64,000 nucleotides of DNA from Sipunculus nudus (Eukaryota; Annelida; Sipuncula; Golfingiida; Sipunculidae): NCBI GenBank assembly GCA_026874595.1, contig CM049322.1, positions 9,878,400 through 9,942,399 of the forward strand. Reading direction: 5' to 3'. Both the position numbers and the translations under genes were made by a program. Under the pieces are notes generated by a model. The model worked only from the letters and a program-made list of their open reading frames with translations, had not been told where the DNA came from and did not search any database. This document shows positions 35,629 through 50,000 of the stretch, one piece after another (within the stretch, counting starts at the first letter, position 1; every line of letters starts with the position of its first letter).

Positions 35629-36915
35629 ATTCTTTTTTTTTTATCAAAAGTAGACGTATTGAAAAGTTTCATAAACGTTCCCGCTTTTTTATATGTTTCG
35701 AACTAAGTGTTCGACAGTTTCCTACATAAAAGCTTTCTCACTGACTTAACATATGCTTAACATATATCTTTTCATCTGATTGTTTTTTATAATATTTTAA
35801 TCAGTTCAACTGGCTTTGGTTTTCCTTGTAATACTGGGACAGAGTCAGAAGAAGGTCCCTTAACCAATTATTGATACACAGTGGGCAATAAAGCTTGGTT
35901 TGAAGGTGAACAGGGCGTTTTCTAAGGGAAAGATTCCTAGTCCTCTTGTAATTAACAAATAAAAAAAAATGGCACTCGGCTTGCTGACGTTAACAACCCT
36001 TTTTTTCTGGCTACTTCTGCCACGGAACATTCAGTTTACCCCTTGGTTCTTGATCTCTACACAAGGTTAAATTATATGGAGTCATGAATATTTCTGACTG
36101 GTTACTTAGTGTATTATTAAATCGAATTGTTTAAACTATTTTGAACAGGTGAATCTAGATCGGTAACTTTGAATCATTTAAACTTGAACGTATTGTACAT
36201 GCTGTTTTGTTTAATGCCTGTTATGCAATTAGTAACATATAACAACGTGTATGTTTAGATTTTTATGATGTCTCTACATAAAATGACACATTACACAAAA
36301 ATTGATATATATTTTGATGTTTTCCTGTTAGGCAATCGAGTGAAATCTAGAGGCAGCGAAAGTTTTACCTAAGGTGTAACAGTATAATAAAGTATAATAT
36401 CAAATGACATGATCCTGATGATTGCAGTAGAATAGTTCATAATGCTCCCCGACAAGCTGCACACGATTCGGAAAATTATTGTTGAATTCTGATTAAAATA
36501 AAATATATATTATGCTTATAACATCATATAACATTTATTTATATTTAATGTGGTGTCTTCTGAAAAGTGAATTTCATAATGCATAAATAAAAGGTTTTTC
36601 AGTAAATGAACATATCAAACATAGTAAAGAACAAAGTACTATAGAAAAAGGACTATTTAGTTTTCAAGACATGTCTAATGATCACCGAACCTGTTAATGC
36701 GTATGCTAGCTACACTGATATAATAACAACCTCCCAACGCAATTCCTAACCTGTTAAAACATCTAAGAGATGACATAGAGATTTTACGTCTGTATTGTGG
36801 TAGAGATATTTGGCAGCAAACTACAGTTATATCATTCATACCCTGCTTCACAGTTTGTCAATACACCAATTACTGATGTTGACCATATGTAAACTGTTTA
36901 TGTAATCATATATAA

Positions 36916-36993
<78 letters not shown>

Positions 36994-37650
36994 CCTAGTA
37001 GTGATGCAAAAACTCACATAAAATAAAACAAATATTTTCATTGTAGTAGATATATTTGTCTACCTTTTGTTACACAGTTGTTTAAGATGAATGCTGTTGC
37101 TGTGTCCTTGTTTTCTAAATATATGAACACAGATAACAAAGCGAACATCGGCCAAAATGATGGAGTCATGATTGAGATTGATAATAATAGCTAGCTCAGA
37201 TGCCGAACGACAATGCCAAACAAAATCGACTTAGGCATATAAAATGCTTCTTATTAAATGTCCAAATATGGTTTTGACAGTCGAGATAATGCTCTTGTTT
37301 ATCATTTTGCAGGTGGAAACCCATCACCATTTATCATGATATATAATGCTTAACCTATATATCTGAAATCGTTTGTCCATTTTAAATAAAACTGTTACTT
37401 AAAATATCCTTCTTATTTTCTAGCCATTATTTAGGTTGATCACATTTCATGGCCAAACAGGTGAACAAAACTCTTTACAGCAAGCAATATTTAGGTAATA
37501 CAAATATACACATGATAACAAGAACCTGTAAGTGCCACAGAACCATTTTTATTTGTATGTTATGCACTTGCGTATGCTATTAAACATAATAAAAATTGTA
37601 AATTATATAATTGAGTTTCCGAGTTGACTAGTGAACGGGTCATGACTGGC
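35629..37650. other. Intergenic stretch, no gene seen
   Basis: AT-rich DNA with one long TA tract; no coding signal on either strand. Confidence 0.5.
36908..36992. repeat. (TA)n microsatellite
   Basis: 85 bp, nearly pure. Confidence 0.95.
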
Positions 37651-38046
37651 TAACGTTATTTAACATTTCATATTGAAAGTTACGTGGGTATCAGGTTCAA
37701 GTCGCAGCCTTACCGACTACCGAGGGCCAACATCCGAGCCATGGAGAGTGCCTCCTAATAGTTATCATAACTAGTTGTACAATCCATGTAAAATTAATAA
37801 AAGTCATCAGTTTAAGTCACAGCTTTGTAAGGTATTATTATAGTTATTGCACGAATTACCGCAGCACGGATTCCGAGTGAGAGACCAGAGGATTGAATAA
37901 TTAATCTTTTTAGGGGGAGGGAGGTGAGAGATGGTGATACTCCAATGGTTTGTCATGGGTGGATCTCAAGTGGCCGTTCCTACGTCTGTTTCATTAAAAC
38001 CAAAAGCTATCGGGAAGTATCAGGTGGTAACATTTGGTTTTGTCAA

Positions 38047-38256
38047 AGTCACTTTTAACCTGAGGCGTGGATTTAAAGTCAAACCAGGGACGACTCGAGC
38101 AGAGATTGCTTGAGAGTTGATGGCGTTCAGCGATGCTGCTCGTCTCTATGTAGTCACTTTTAACCTGAGGCGTGGATTTAAAGTCAAACCAGGGACGACT
38201 CGAGCAGAGATTGCTTGAGAGTTGATGGCGTTCAGCGATGCTGCTCGTCTCTATGT
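38047..38256 (+). repeat. Exact 105-bp tandem duplication
   Basis: 38047-38151 and 38152-38256 are identical base for base. The unit contains CGACTCGAGCAGAG and GATGCTGCTCGTCTC, and is richer in GC than its surroundings. A 60-codon frame (37931-38113) runs into the first copy and stops there. Confidence 0.95.
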
Positions 38257-38279
38257 CGGATCGCTACCGTAATGGTATT

Positions 38280-39480
38280 CAGGTCCACTGGAATCTTCAA
38301 TGAAGATGATTGCAAATAAAAATGTAGCACGGTATTCGCAAAATAATTAAATTATCATATTTAATCAGTGTATATTCAAATAGAATTCCACAGTAAGAAT
38401 TCCTGGTTGCAGCAGACATACAAAAAAATATTTACTCTAATGGTAAATCCAGCTGCATGATTACATTAAATACAAACCATATACTTGTACCCATGAATCT
38501 ACTTGTATAAAGTCACTTAATCAACACCCATTAAAAGACACTCCACCGAACTGAAATGTGTCTTGTATCATGTTATTCATTACGAATTGGGGAAATTGAC
38601 ATTTTTTGATAAATTAAAGAAAAAGAGTTGGAAATGCTGGAATGATAAAATGAATTTACTTTATCATCATGTGATAGTAAAGTTTGATTAATTAATATTA
38701 TTTGATATATATTTTATCGTTTAATCAAATTGTGAACAATAATAAAATTCTTTGATCAATTTATATTCAGAAACGAGTCTCCGGTTTGTAATTTACATTT
38801 TCTAGGACTTATGTTTAATCTACTTCTCAGTATATTCATATTAGCTAAATATGTATCCTTATTTACTGAGAACCGACAAAAGATATTTTAGACATGCATA
38901 CATGGTGTACTGTTCGGGATACAAACATATGATTTATCTTCAAAGAGGACCCTATCAATCGCCTTATAATGCATTTGTTTAACAAAGGGAAATACTTGCG
39001 ATAAAAAGGTGCGATAATAACTTTCAAATTGTATATGTTATATATTGACGACACACAAATGTCCTTACAACGTATCGGATAGCCTACCATGAGAGTTTGG
39101 CTGAAGTACTATCCCATACACACCATTCAAATTAAGAGTCTCATTATAGCCGAATCGGCAATGAATTAGTTTTGTTTTAGAAAATCAGTGTTCATCAAAC
39201 ATGTCTCCATAAGATATTACCGCAATGCCATAAGAGAATAAGTCCCCGGACGTGAGAGCATCTGTAGGATCTACCTCACTAAAGGTTAATTTTATACACA
39301 AGTCAAGGGCATGTTGGTTCCACAATTAACTGCACAAGAGGCAGCTTAACGATATCCCCTTGAGCTCTACGGCGGATCAAACACGTGAAGTGAGGTAAAT
39401 AGCAGCCCAGACTATATGTCCAAGAGGTTTGGATAAGGTTGCATCCCGACCAGTTGCAAGAATTAAAATAATACAATGAA
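38280..39480. other. Intergenic stretch, no gene seen
   Basis: No gene that I can support. A short minus-strand peptide near 39175-39260 looks faintly kinase-like but has stops around it. Confidence 0.4.
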
Positions 39481-39489
39481 TTATGTTTG

Positions 39490-40320
39490 GCACAAGCTCA
39501 GGTACCGATCGTGTCCAAAATAAGGAATAATTATATAAAATATGTGACAGAGTATTATGCTCGGTTATATATATTTATTTATGTATGAGTGCATTTCATC
39601 AAACAGTGTTTATACAGTTTTAAGGTATAATTACATTACCTTTGGGTATCTTACTTATTTTTTTTTCATATTTATATGGATTCCTTTTTTCTTTACACCC
39701 TTATTTCGAAATCACATTTTTGATCTCATGTAAATGGAAATTGCTGTTCGTTCTTTCCGCAGAAATGGTCAACCAATGTCCCACGGCAGGCATGCGTTTT
39801 TACGAGCGGTGGCCTCCTTATTGCTTATGATATATATTATATTTTTTATATTTATTATGATTGCTCCCAAATGGTTTAGTCTTGATAAGATTTAACAATA
39901 TTCCATAAAAAATTAAATGTTGGTTATATACCAGATTTCAATATCTTTCTATCATAAATCTGATGCGTAAAGATATTATGCTTGTGCACACTAATAACAC
40001 AGGGATGTTTCCTGTACGGAATATTCTTGTAATAGACCAGGTACGTTTATTATGCCCAATATGGAATGTAATATGGAATATAATATTTGTTTACGTGTTC
40101 AGTGACAGAGCAGGTACATTTTGTATGCACAATAAGAAATACACATATGATACATATATATATATAAATAAATGTTCCTGCTTTACACAGGTACACTGCG
40201 TATACCAAAATGCGGGATAAGCATATCTGTGTTCACATGTATGGTGCATTCTCGTATGTATGATATGTTATACATGTGTGTGTTTTCTCCAATAGCTCAG
40301 GTGCCTTGTGTAGGAACAAT
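39490..40320 (+). repeat. Second cluster of the degenerate CAGGTAC..GTATGCACAATA motif
   Basis: Copies at about 39490, 39990, 40035, 40100, 40185 and 40290 share CAGGTACnTTnTGTATGCACAA-type cores, spaced mostly 65-110 bp. It is related to the cluster at 10990-11760, in the same orientation. Confidence 0.55.
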
Positions 40321-40329
40321 AATGAAAAC

Positions 40330-40333
<4 letters not shown>

Positions 40334-40379
<46 letters not shown>
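40334..40379. repeat. (TA)n microsatellite
   Basis: Pure run directly after the motif cluster. Confidence 0.95.
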
Positions 40380-40381
<2 letters not shown>

Positions 40382-40515
40382 TTCAGGCATGGAACGTGAT
40401 TGCAGTAAGGAAAGAGACAAATTAAAAAAAAACAATAAAACTGTTTTTATATGACAAAATAGATCAAGCCCTTTCGCATTATTGGAAAAAATACATATCC
40501 ACGAAATCATTTTGA

Positions 40516-40853
40516 AGCTTCACTAGGGAGACAGTTCGTTCCGCGTGTATGTCACCCCGTAACACACCCCCTCTTAAGAGCGATATGCTATCAGGACAAG
40601 ACTATTCCAGGAGTCACACCTTCGGTGAAGTAGGTGGCGGTAATTTCCTTATTACTTCCTCGGGCCACGTTTTCCGTCACGTTGGGAGAGACCCCATTTA
40701 TTAGGAAAACAAATGGTTCAGGGGAAAATATTGGGCTGAACCAGGTTTCGAATCCATGTGGGTGGCGCACATTTCCGGCGTTCCAACCGCTTCGATAGAA
40801 ACGCAAGCTTCAATAGCGAGATAGCTAGGTCCGCTTTTATGTCACCCCGTAAC
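40516..40853 (-). mobile_element. Candidate tRNA-derived SINE flanked by 48-bp imperfect direct repeats
   Basis: On the minus strand, TATCGAAGCGG (40797-40787) resembles an RNA polymerase III A box and GGATTCGAAACC (40755-40744) resembles a B box, about 35-40 bp apart as in a tRNA (Ser-like). Both ends carry AGCTTCA..AGnGAnA..GTCACCCCGTAAC (40516-40563 and 40805-40853). The inner sequence is GC-richer than its surroundings. The terminal repeats could instead mean a short LTR-like or tandem structure. Confidence 0.5.
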
Positions 40854-40869
40854 AATATGGTAATTGTTG

Positions 40870-41890
40870 AATATGGTTAGAGGTATTCATTAGATATGTT
40901 ATGCATTTAAAGTGCAAGAAATTACATAGAATGCAAAGAATATTAAAAATTAAAATGAAATATATAAGTAATTTAGTTTTAAAAATTAGATGGAAAATAT
41001 GTTACATTTTAGCACACCTACTGCACACCTACTGCACAGGTAATATTAATTACATACATATTTGTCTAATACTTATAAAACAAAGATGATCAACTTTCAG
41101 GAGAAAGTTCTCTGAAATGTATTACACTGTGCCATACCTCATTTTGAAAGTTATTGGTCTAGCAGTGACCTCGCTTATATGAGAAAAATCATAAAATATG
41201 TTGAGACAATTTTTGCGTGCTTAAGGTATATTATGCACATGAATAATTTCTGCTCTCAGTGATATATTTAAGCATGTATGACCTGCCACTTGACCATTGT
41301 ACTGACCCAATTACAGAGTGATTGAAATAGGTTACTCTCGATTGCTGCCGCCGTAACCTTTATTTCAAGGGACCGTGACCAATGACTTATGTATATTGCT
41401 ATCCATTCTTTATGCACAGTTTCTTTCCCTTAAAACATACATTTAAATCATTGTCCCATCTATCATATATAAAGCTTGCATCTATATGACTAACAATAAA
41501 ATATATGTAACCAGTCAAATATCTTTAAAAATCTGATTGCCCCGGCTTCCGTTTCCATCGATGTAAACATCCTGACTGATCAGGTCTCTAAGGTAAACAT
41601 GCCCATGTTTGAATTTCTTGCCACAAGATAAGGGCCAAAAATAACTGTAACGATATTTGTACACACCTTTTTCCACTGAAAATCTATGTCTTAGTTAAAC
41701 TGTTATAATAAAAAAAGGAACCAAAATTCCTTATCTTATTTGATACACCCTTAATCCCAATAAAAATCTCGGTTTATCCGGGATTATCAGCTAGAGTATA
41801 AAAAATCAGAAAACAAATGTCTTTTTGGTTAAAGATCCGTTGCTATACCGACCACAACTGAATGTCTGCATGCAGAAAAAAAAACAAGGC
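40870..41890. other. 3' flank of gene C, no gene seen
   Basis: AT-rich; no recognisable element. Confidence 0.45.
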
Positions 41891-41903
41891 AAAGCGTTTC
41901 CTT

Positions 41904-43500
<1,597 letters not shown>

Positions 43501-43817
43501 CTGTTAGAGCTGATGGACATAATGAATTCATCTTATTGATAATGCACATGTTTGTGTATTTCTCGAATAATTAATTATTTTAAATCTAGTCAGACACATT
43601 ATCATGTTGCGTGGATGTTATTAAAAGTCGTCTCTGAAAGCAGGATACTGTTTACCTGTGAAACTTATTTTAAAAGCTATTTGTTAAATGAAATTCCTGG
43701 GCTTAATTCAAAATAGGGAAAGGCCAATGGTTTGTTTAAAGTAAAATAAATCGGTCTTCACTGTAGGTAGGCTCCTACATACGCCTGTACAAATAATTGA
43801 ATATACGCCTTGGTTTC

Positions 43818-43821
<4 letters not shown>

Positions 43822-43857
<36 letters not shown>
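43822..43857 (+). repeat. (AG)n microsatellite
   Basis: The only AG tract of this size in the window. Confidence 0.95.
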
Positions 43858-43861
<4 letters not shown>

Positions 43862-44229
43862 ATTCGAATAAAAGTAAAGTATCCATTCAAAATATATCCA
43901 ATATGTCAATATTTTAATATGTCTGGAGACTGTTGATAAGGATTTTTATCCGCTGACACAAGAGCCACCTGTGTATGACACATGTAGAGTGGGGAATTTT
44001 TACATATGTATGGAGGTTAAATGATTATACATTTTTTAATTTTTAGGAGATATGATTTAAGGAGGAAATTTGTGAAAAAATGGGAAGATTTACAACTTGC
44101 AAATCTAAAATTGTTTAAAAAAAGTTTTTTTTTGCTTAGACAAATTTTTGTTACAGATGTAACAGTTTATCTGGAGGCATTAGTCTTTGTATGAATTTAT
44201 AAAATGTTTGATGAGTCTAATGCTGAGTT

Positions 44230-44953
44230 TTGCAAATCATAATGTGATTATAGGGTTCATATTTAGCTGTTAACATGAAATCGACACAACTAATAAATCT
44301 AGAGTAAATTGATATGAATCAGAATTAGTATACCTACAATGTAACATCATAACAAAGGCTGTAGGGTATATCGCCAGACGAACCATGCTTCGTTGTAGCT
44401 CGGTCAATGTGGACAGAGCTGACAAAAAGATTCATTTATGGTTTATCCTTAAATTTCAAAGGGAATCGTTTACAACGAACATTCTAAAAGCTTATACACA
44501 CAAAAGTACAAGCAAATGTTATATTTCTAATCGGCGCACGATACCTTGTAAAGTACATGGGTATAAGGGAGATGAAAGATAAACATTTGCTTATCAATGT
44601 CAACGTTACTTTAATGCCTGTGTTTTGAGTACAAGGAAAGCCATATAACTGTTAACCATTGTGCTCCTGCTCGAAAGAAATTTGGCTTCCTATCCATTTC
44701 TATCTTAAAACGCATCTATACAATCACTCATTGGGCATGTTGTCAATGTTATTCAGATTTTGAAACATGTACAAAGAGTACGTTTAAAATGTTCATGTGC
44801 TGACAGTGAACATAAAATGAAAATAAAATGAAATAAAAAACACTTGTAGCTTTATATGATAAACCTATATATTGTGTGTGAGGAAATGGCATGGGGAATT
44901 AATCTCTAAGCATGTTTCTTATAAAATAAAAGCTTTAAGCAGAATGTAAATGC

Positions 44954-44960
<7 letters not shown>
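44230..44960 (-). repeat. 5' flank of gene C, copy of the gene B 5' flank
   Basis: Partner of 16400-17240. Both contain the TCGTTGTAGCTCGGTCAATG block and end at a TA tract. No exon recognised. Confidence 0.8.
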
Positions 44961-45016
<56 letters not shown>

Positions 45017-45020
45017 TATA
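44954..45020. repeat. (TA)n microsatellite
   Basis: TA with a single TGTA interruption; a second short run lies at 45116-45139. Confidence 0.95.
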
Positions 45021-45279
45021 TGGTAGGTTAAGACATTTTATGCAAGTTTCTCCACATAAAACAAAGCACACGATGAGTTATTCACAGTACACACGCCAAC
45101 AAGCACACGTATTTGTATATATATATATATATATATATACATTTTCATTTAGTTATAACTCATATGAGAACATAATTGTTGATATTTCAGACACGCCTTA
45201 CTTTTGTAGCTCCGCTGACTTTAAGTGCTGTCCGTCCGTTAACAGGGCAAAAACCGTTAGACCTAGAAAGTTCTAACTG

Positions 45280-48000
45280 TATATCCAGGGAAGTCCTGGG
45301 CAAATCTCCCTAGAAACCCGAAATTAGGTCATGGTGACCTATATTTTGTAACCTACGGACCGAAAACATGATTTCTAGCAGCCAGACAGTCAAACGGGAC
45401 ACAAACTGTGTCCATTAGATCTAGAAACGTTTAACCTAAGATTTCTGGCAAATGTTCTTGGAAACCTAAAACTAGGTAACTGTAACCTATACCCTAAGAC
45501 CTATACGGAAAAGATATCATATGGGCACCCTGAATGTCAGATGGGGACATCTTTTCTGTGAGGCCTAGAATCTTCTAAAACACTGTCCGAGGAGTTTCTA
45601 GGCGAATCTCCTTTGGAACCTGACATAAGGTGATGGTGACCTATATTTTAATGAACTTAAGGCCAAAAACAAAGGTTTTTTTTAGCATCAGAGAGTCAGA
45701 CGTGGCACATATAGAATCGATGTGGCCTAGAATTATCCAAACTTACATTAAGGGAGGTCTTAGGCAAATCTGAAAACAGGTCATGGTGACCTATATTTTG
45801 TGACCAACGGGTCGAAAACATGATTTCAAGCATCCAGACAGTCAGATCGGGCACAAATTGGATCGATAAGGCCTAGAATTATCGAACGTGACATTTAGGG
45901 AGGTCCTAGGCAAATCTGAAAACTGGTCATGGTGACCTATATTTTGTCACTTACGGGTCGAAAACATGATTTCAAGAATCTAGACAGTTAGCTGGGGCAC
46001 AAATTGAATCGATAAGGCCTAGAATTCTCGAACGTGCCATCTTGGGAGGTCCTAGGCAAATCTGAAAATAGGCCATAGTGACCTATATTTTGTGACCTAC
46101 GGGTCAAAAACATGATTTCAGGTATCCAGGCAGTCAGACGAGGCATATCTTGAATCGATGTGGCCTAGAATCCTCGAACGTGACATTAAAGCAGGTCCTA
46201 GGCAAATCTCCTTGGAAACCTGAAAATAAGTCAGGGTGGCCTATATTTTGTGACGTACAGGCCGAAATCCTGTTTCCGAGCACCCTGAATGTCATATGGG
46301 GACAGATCGTTACTGTGAGGCCTAGAAACTTGTAACTCAATATCCTAGGAGTTTCTAGGCAAAAATCCGTCGAAACCTGAAATTAGGTCATGGTAACCTT
46401 AATTTTATGACCTTCAGGCCGAAAACAAGGTTTTTTTAGCATCAGGGAGTCACATATGGCACAAATAGAATCGATGTGGCCTAAAATCCTCCAACGTGAC
46501 ATTTAGGGAGGTCCTAGGCAAATCTGAAAATAGGTCATTGTGACATATATTTTGTGACCTACGGGTCGAAAACATGATTTCAAGAATCCAGACAGTCAGA
46601 CCGGGCACAAATTGAATCTATAAAGCCTCGAATCCTCCAACGTGACATTAAGGGAGGTCCTAGGCAAATCTTCTGGGAAACCTAAATATAAGTCAGGGTG
46701 ACCTAGATTTTGTGACCTACAGGCCGAAATCTTGTCTTCCCTGAATGTCATATAGGTACGAATCGTAAATGTGAGGTCTAACATCTTCTAACTCAATATC
46801 CTAGGAGTTTCTAGGCAAACCTCTTTGGAAACCCGAAATTAGTTAATTGTGACCAATATTTTGTGACCTACGGGTCGAAAATATGATTTCGAACATACAG
46901 ACAGTCATACGGGTCACAAATTGTATCCATAAGCCTAGAAACCTCTAACCTGACATATTTGGAGGTAATTTCTTAGGTAAATATCCTTGGAAACCTAAAA
47001 CTAGGTCGCTGTGACCTACATTATGCGACCAATTGAGAAAAAAAGTTGTCATATGAGCACCCTGAATGTAAGATGGTGAGAAGTCGTATCTGTTAGGCCT
47101 AGAATCTTCTTACACAATATCCTGAGAGGCCCCCGGCAAATCTCCTTGGAAACCTGAAATTAGGTCTTGGTGACCTGCATTTTGTGACCTATAAGACAAC
47201 AACCTAATTTTGAGACTCCTGAATGTCAGATGGGCACAAATCATATCTGTAAGGCCTTCTAATGCAACATCCTGGGAGGTCCTAGGCAAATCTCTTTGGA
47301 AACCTGAAATTAGGCCTTGCTGAGCTACATTTTGTGACCTACAGGCCGAAAACAGAATTTTGAGCACCCAGAAAGTCAGGAAGGGCACACATTGTATATT
47401 TTAAGCTTAGTATCTTCTCATATAACATTCCGAGACGTCTTTGGCAAATATCTGTGGAAAACTGAAATTAGGTCACTATGACCTATATTTTGCGACCTTT
47501 AGGAAACGAAATCTATAAGCACCTAGACAGTAAGTAAGGGCACCCATTGTATCTGTTAGGCCTAGAATCTTCTAATGTAACACTCTGAGACGTCCTTGAC
47601 ATATATTTTGCAACCTATCAGATAAGATGTCATGTAAGCACGCTGCAGTCAGACAATACACAAATTGTTAAGTGTCCTTGAAATCCTGAAATTAGGTCAT
47701 GGTGACCTATATTGTGTGACTTATGGGCTGAAAAATGGTATGCGCACCCAGGCTGACAAGGCACAAATTGTAACCATAAGCCCTAAATTCTTCTAACATG
47801 ACATTCCGGGAAATTCTTTGCAATTCTCATTGGGAACATGAAATCTGACCATCGTGATCTTTATTCTGCTAGCAATGGACCAGAAACATGATTCTGAGCA
47901 CCCAGACAGACACGGTACAAATTGTACATATTATCCTTAGTACCCTCTATTGTGAAATCCGGGGGGTCCTGGGTAGGTCTCCTATAAATCCTGTTTATTT
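45280..48000 (+). repeat. Satellite-like array, about 17 units of 145-159 bp, each with an inverted-repeat-3 nuclear-receptor-type site
   Basis: The palindromic block recurs at about 45326, 45472, 45628, 45778, 45926, 46073, 46230, 46385, 46531, 46690, 46845, 47003, 47162, 47312, 47470 and 47694. Each unit runs: AAACCTGAAATTAGGTCAT, GGTGACCTATATTTTGTGA, CCTACGGGTCGAAAACATGA, a CAGACAGTCAG block, GGGCACAAATTG, GGCCTAGAAT and GGGAGGTCCTAGGCAAATCT. Four sites match AGGTCAnnnTGACCT exactly (45326-45340, 45778-45792, 47470-47484, 47694-47708). Most others have one mismatch. Confidence 0.93.
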
Positions 48001-48139
48001 TTTTTTATTTTCTGTCCATTTTTTCAACACTGTAACTTTAGCCATAGGCTTTTCTCACAGAGAATATATAACCTTAATAACAAAAATATAAGCACCCAGT
48101 CAAAATTAGTTGAGCGTCATGGCCTATGGGCCACCTGTT

Positions 48140-48380
48140 TGAGTTCCAGTAAACACATTTATCCCTACGCATAATGCACCAAGCCCATTTAAATATCAAT
48201 TCACAAATATCTATAGGGATGAAAATCACATCGAATGAACTTTTTTGTTTGTATTTTTTTAGATTCAGTTTACTACAGATATAATTTACTTCAGGTTCGG
48301 ATGCTTAAATAGTTTAATACCATTGACTTAGCTTTGTGTATATTTCCTGGATGGGCCCTTAATACATGGGTTATATCAAT
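48140..48380 (+). repeat. Duplicated non-coding segment (copy of 17930-18200)
   Basis: Continues the gene B / gene C duplication after the satellite array. Confidence 0.75.
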
Positions 48381-48469
48381 ATTACGTTTAACTTCTTAAT
48401 CGAACTTTAACTGCATTTTATCGTATGGGAAGAAACGTTACAGGTTTATCATTAACAAAATAGGAGGCG

Positions 48470-49165
48470 TGACAAATACTCATAAAAGTTGATTTATATG
48501 ATAGCGAGAAAAAATAAGTAAACGATCATTTTTTTCAGTTACATAAGCAGGCGTAGTGTGATAGCTTATTAGAGAAATTTAGGTTATTTTCCGTGGAACC
48601 TTAAAGGGAAATTATAGTATATATTGCATAATGAGCATCAGTATCCCACTTTAGTAAGGGCGGTTTCCTAAAAATGTTGTTTGTAAATAGATGAAACAAT
48701 ATGTTTTCCAAATATCAATACACACAAATGTAAAAACACACAAACATGCAGCAATGGATTTATTCCGTACATAGTATTTTGTGCTGTTGTAAAAAGGAAA
48801 CAGATATGAAATACACGAAACGAAAGACAATACAGTTTGTTTAAGATGTGTTTTCACAATGAACAAACTAATAAGTAATCTTTCTTTTCTTTGCATTCAA
48901 GACTTTGTAGCAGTTTATCAGGATTACTGTCTGAATTGTTTTATGATCAATCTAGAAGAAAGTGCTTGCTAGGCTTTAGTTACAGCAACTAATGAATATT
49001 TTTTATTCATGTTCTTAACGAAACTAAGGTTACTGTACGAGTTTCTGATACATGGACGGTTGTCAAATCGCTTTTCATAATGCAAACTGTGTTTAAAAGC
49101 TTTGGGTCATATTTGCATTCGTAGCACTGTCAAACAAGCCCTGGTATCCAAGATTATTGTTTACA

Positions 49166-49218
<53 letters not shown>

Positions 49219-50000
49219 CAGGGTCACTCACAAAAAAAACCTAGAGAAATACGTACTACCGCTGTAAGATTTGTTTCTAACAAATGGAACCCTGAACAAT
49301 ACCAAGATATTCAATTTTCAATGGCTTCCATGTAACCTACCGTAAAGTACAAAAATAATGCACGAAGTGGAGTATGCCTTTAAATCTAAATGAGAACATG
49401 TTTTTTACTAATGGAATACCAATGTAAAGTTAATCTGTATTGAAATACATGCACTAACAAATGACATCTATGTTGGTATCAGAAAATACATGTAATTAGC
49501 TGATACCATTACTTCAATGTTAAAATACGGTGAACCATAATTGGCAATAATGATGAAAAGCAATTTCAACATATAACATCATTTAAGATTATTTTTCTGT
49601 GCAACATAAATAAGATTTGACTAAAATCTGTTTTTACTATAAAAATTCAGTGTCCTTCATACAGTTAAAAAATATTGAAATGCATATGTGTCAAAGATGA
49701 CTTACTGTACCAACCTGAAGAGGAAGATATAACATGGGGCATTGTATTTATTACTGGTTACCGTAGCTCCATATCGTAAAATACATATTGACTTGTTTCC
49801 TGTTATAATGCTTCGTCTATCATAGTCTTTTACTTTCTGCATAGAATATCTTATTTCCTTTAACCCGATTTAATTTCTAAGTAGGTCGTATTGACCTCAT
49901 GTTTAATAATTATTAGCTCAGTCTATTAAGAAGCGTATAACATATTAATCTGTCTATCATTCAATGTCGCAATCATAGCCTATCAGTTAATGCTTTCTTT
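48470..50000 (+). repeat. Copy 2 of the dispersed non-coding segment
   Basis: Collinear with 28400-30000, including a TA tract at 49169-49214 not seen in copy 1. Confidence 0.7.
49169..49214. repeat. (TA)n microsatellite
   Basis: TA with one CA interruption. Confidence 0.95.

Noticed and set aside
37690-37720. GGTTCAAGTCGC as a possible RNA polymerase III B box
   Set aside because: No convincing A box at tRNA spacing and no tRNA fold; a similar GTTTAAGTCAC nearby is not enough to call a SINE.
39175-39260. Minus-strand peptide SGDLFSYGIAVISYGD, faintly like a protein-kinase subdomain IX
   Set aside because: Only about 20 residues fit, stops lie on both sides in that frame, and no other kinase motif is nearby.
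39765-39830. CPTAGMRFYERWPPYC after a CCGCAG acceptor-like site (+), resembling the start of a CTLD
   Set aside because: The frame stops at once after the second Cys, no LVSIE helix follows, and no C-terminal half exon is nearby.
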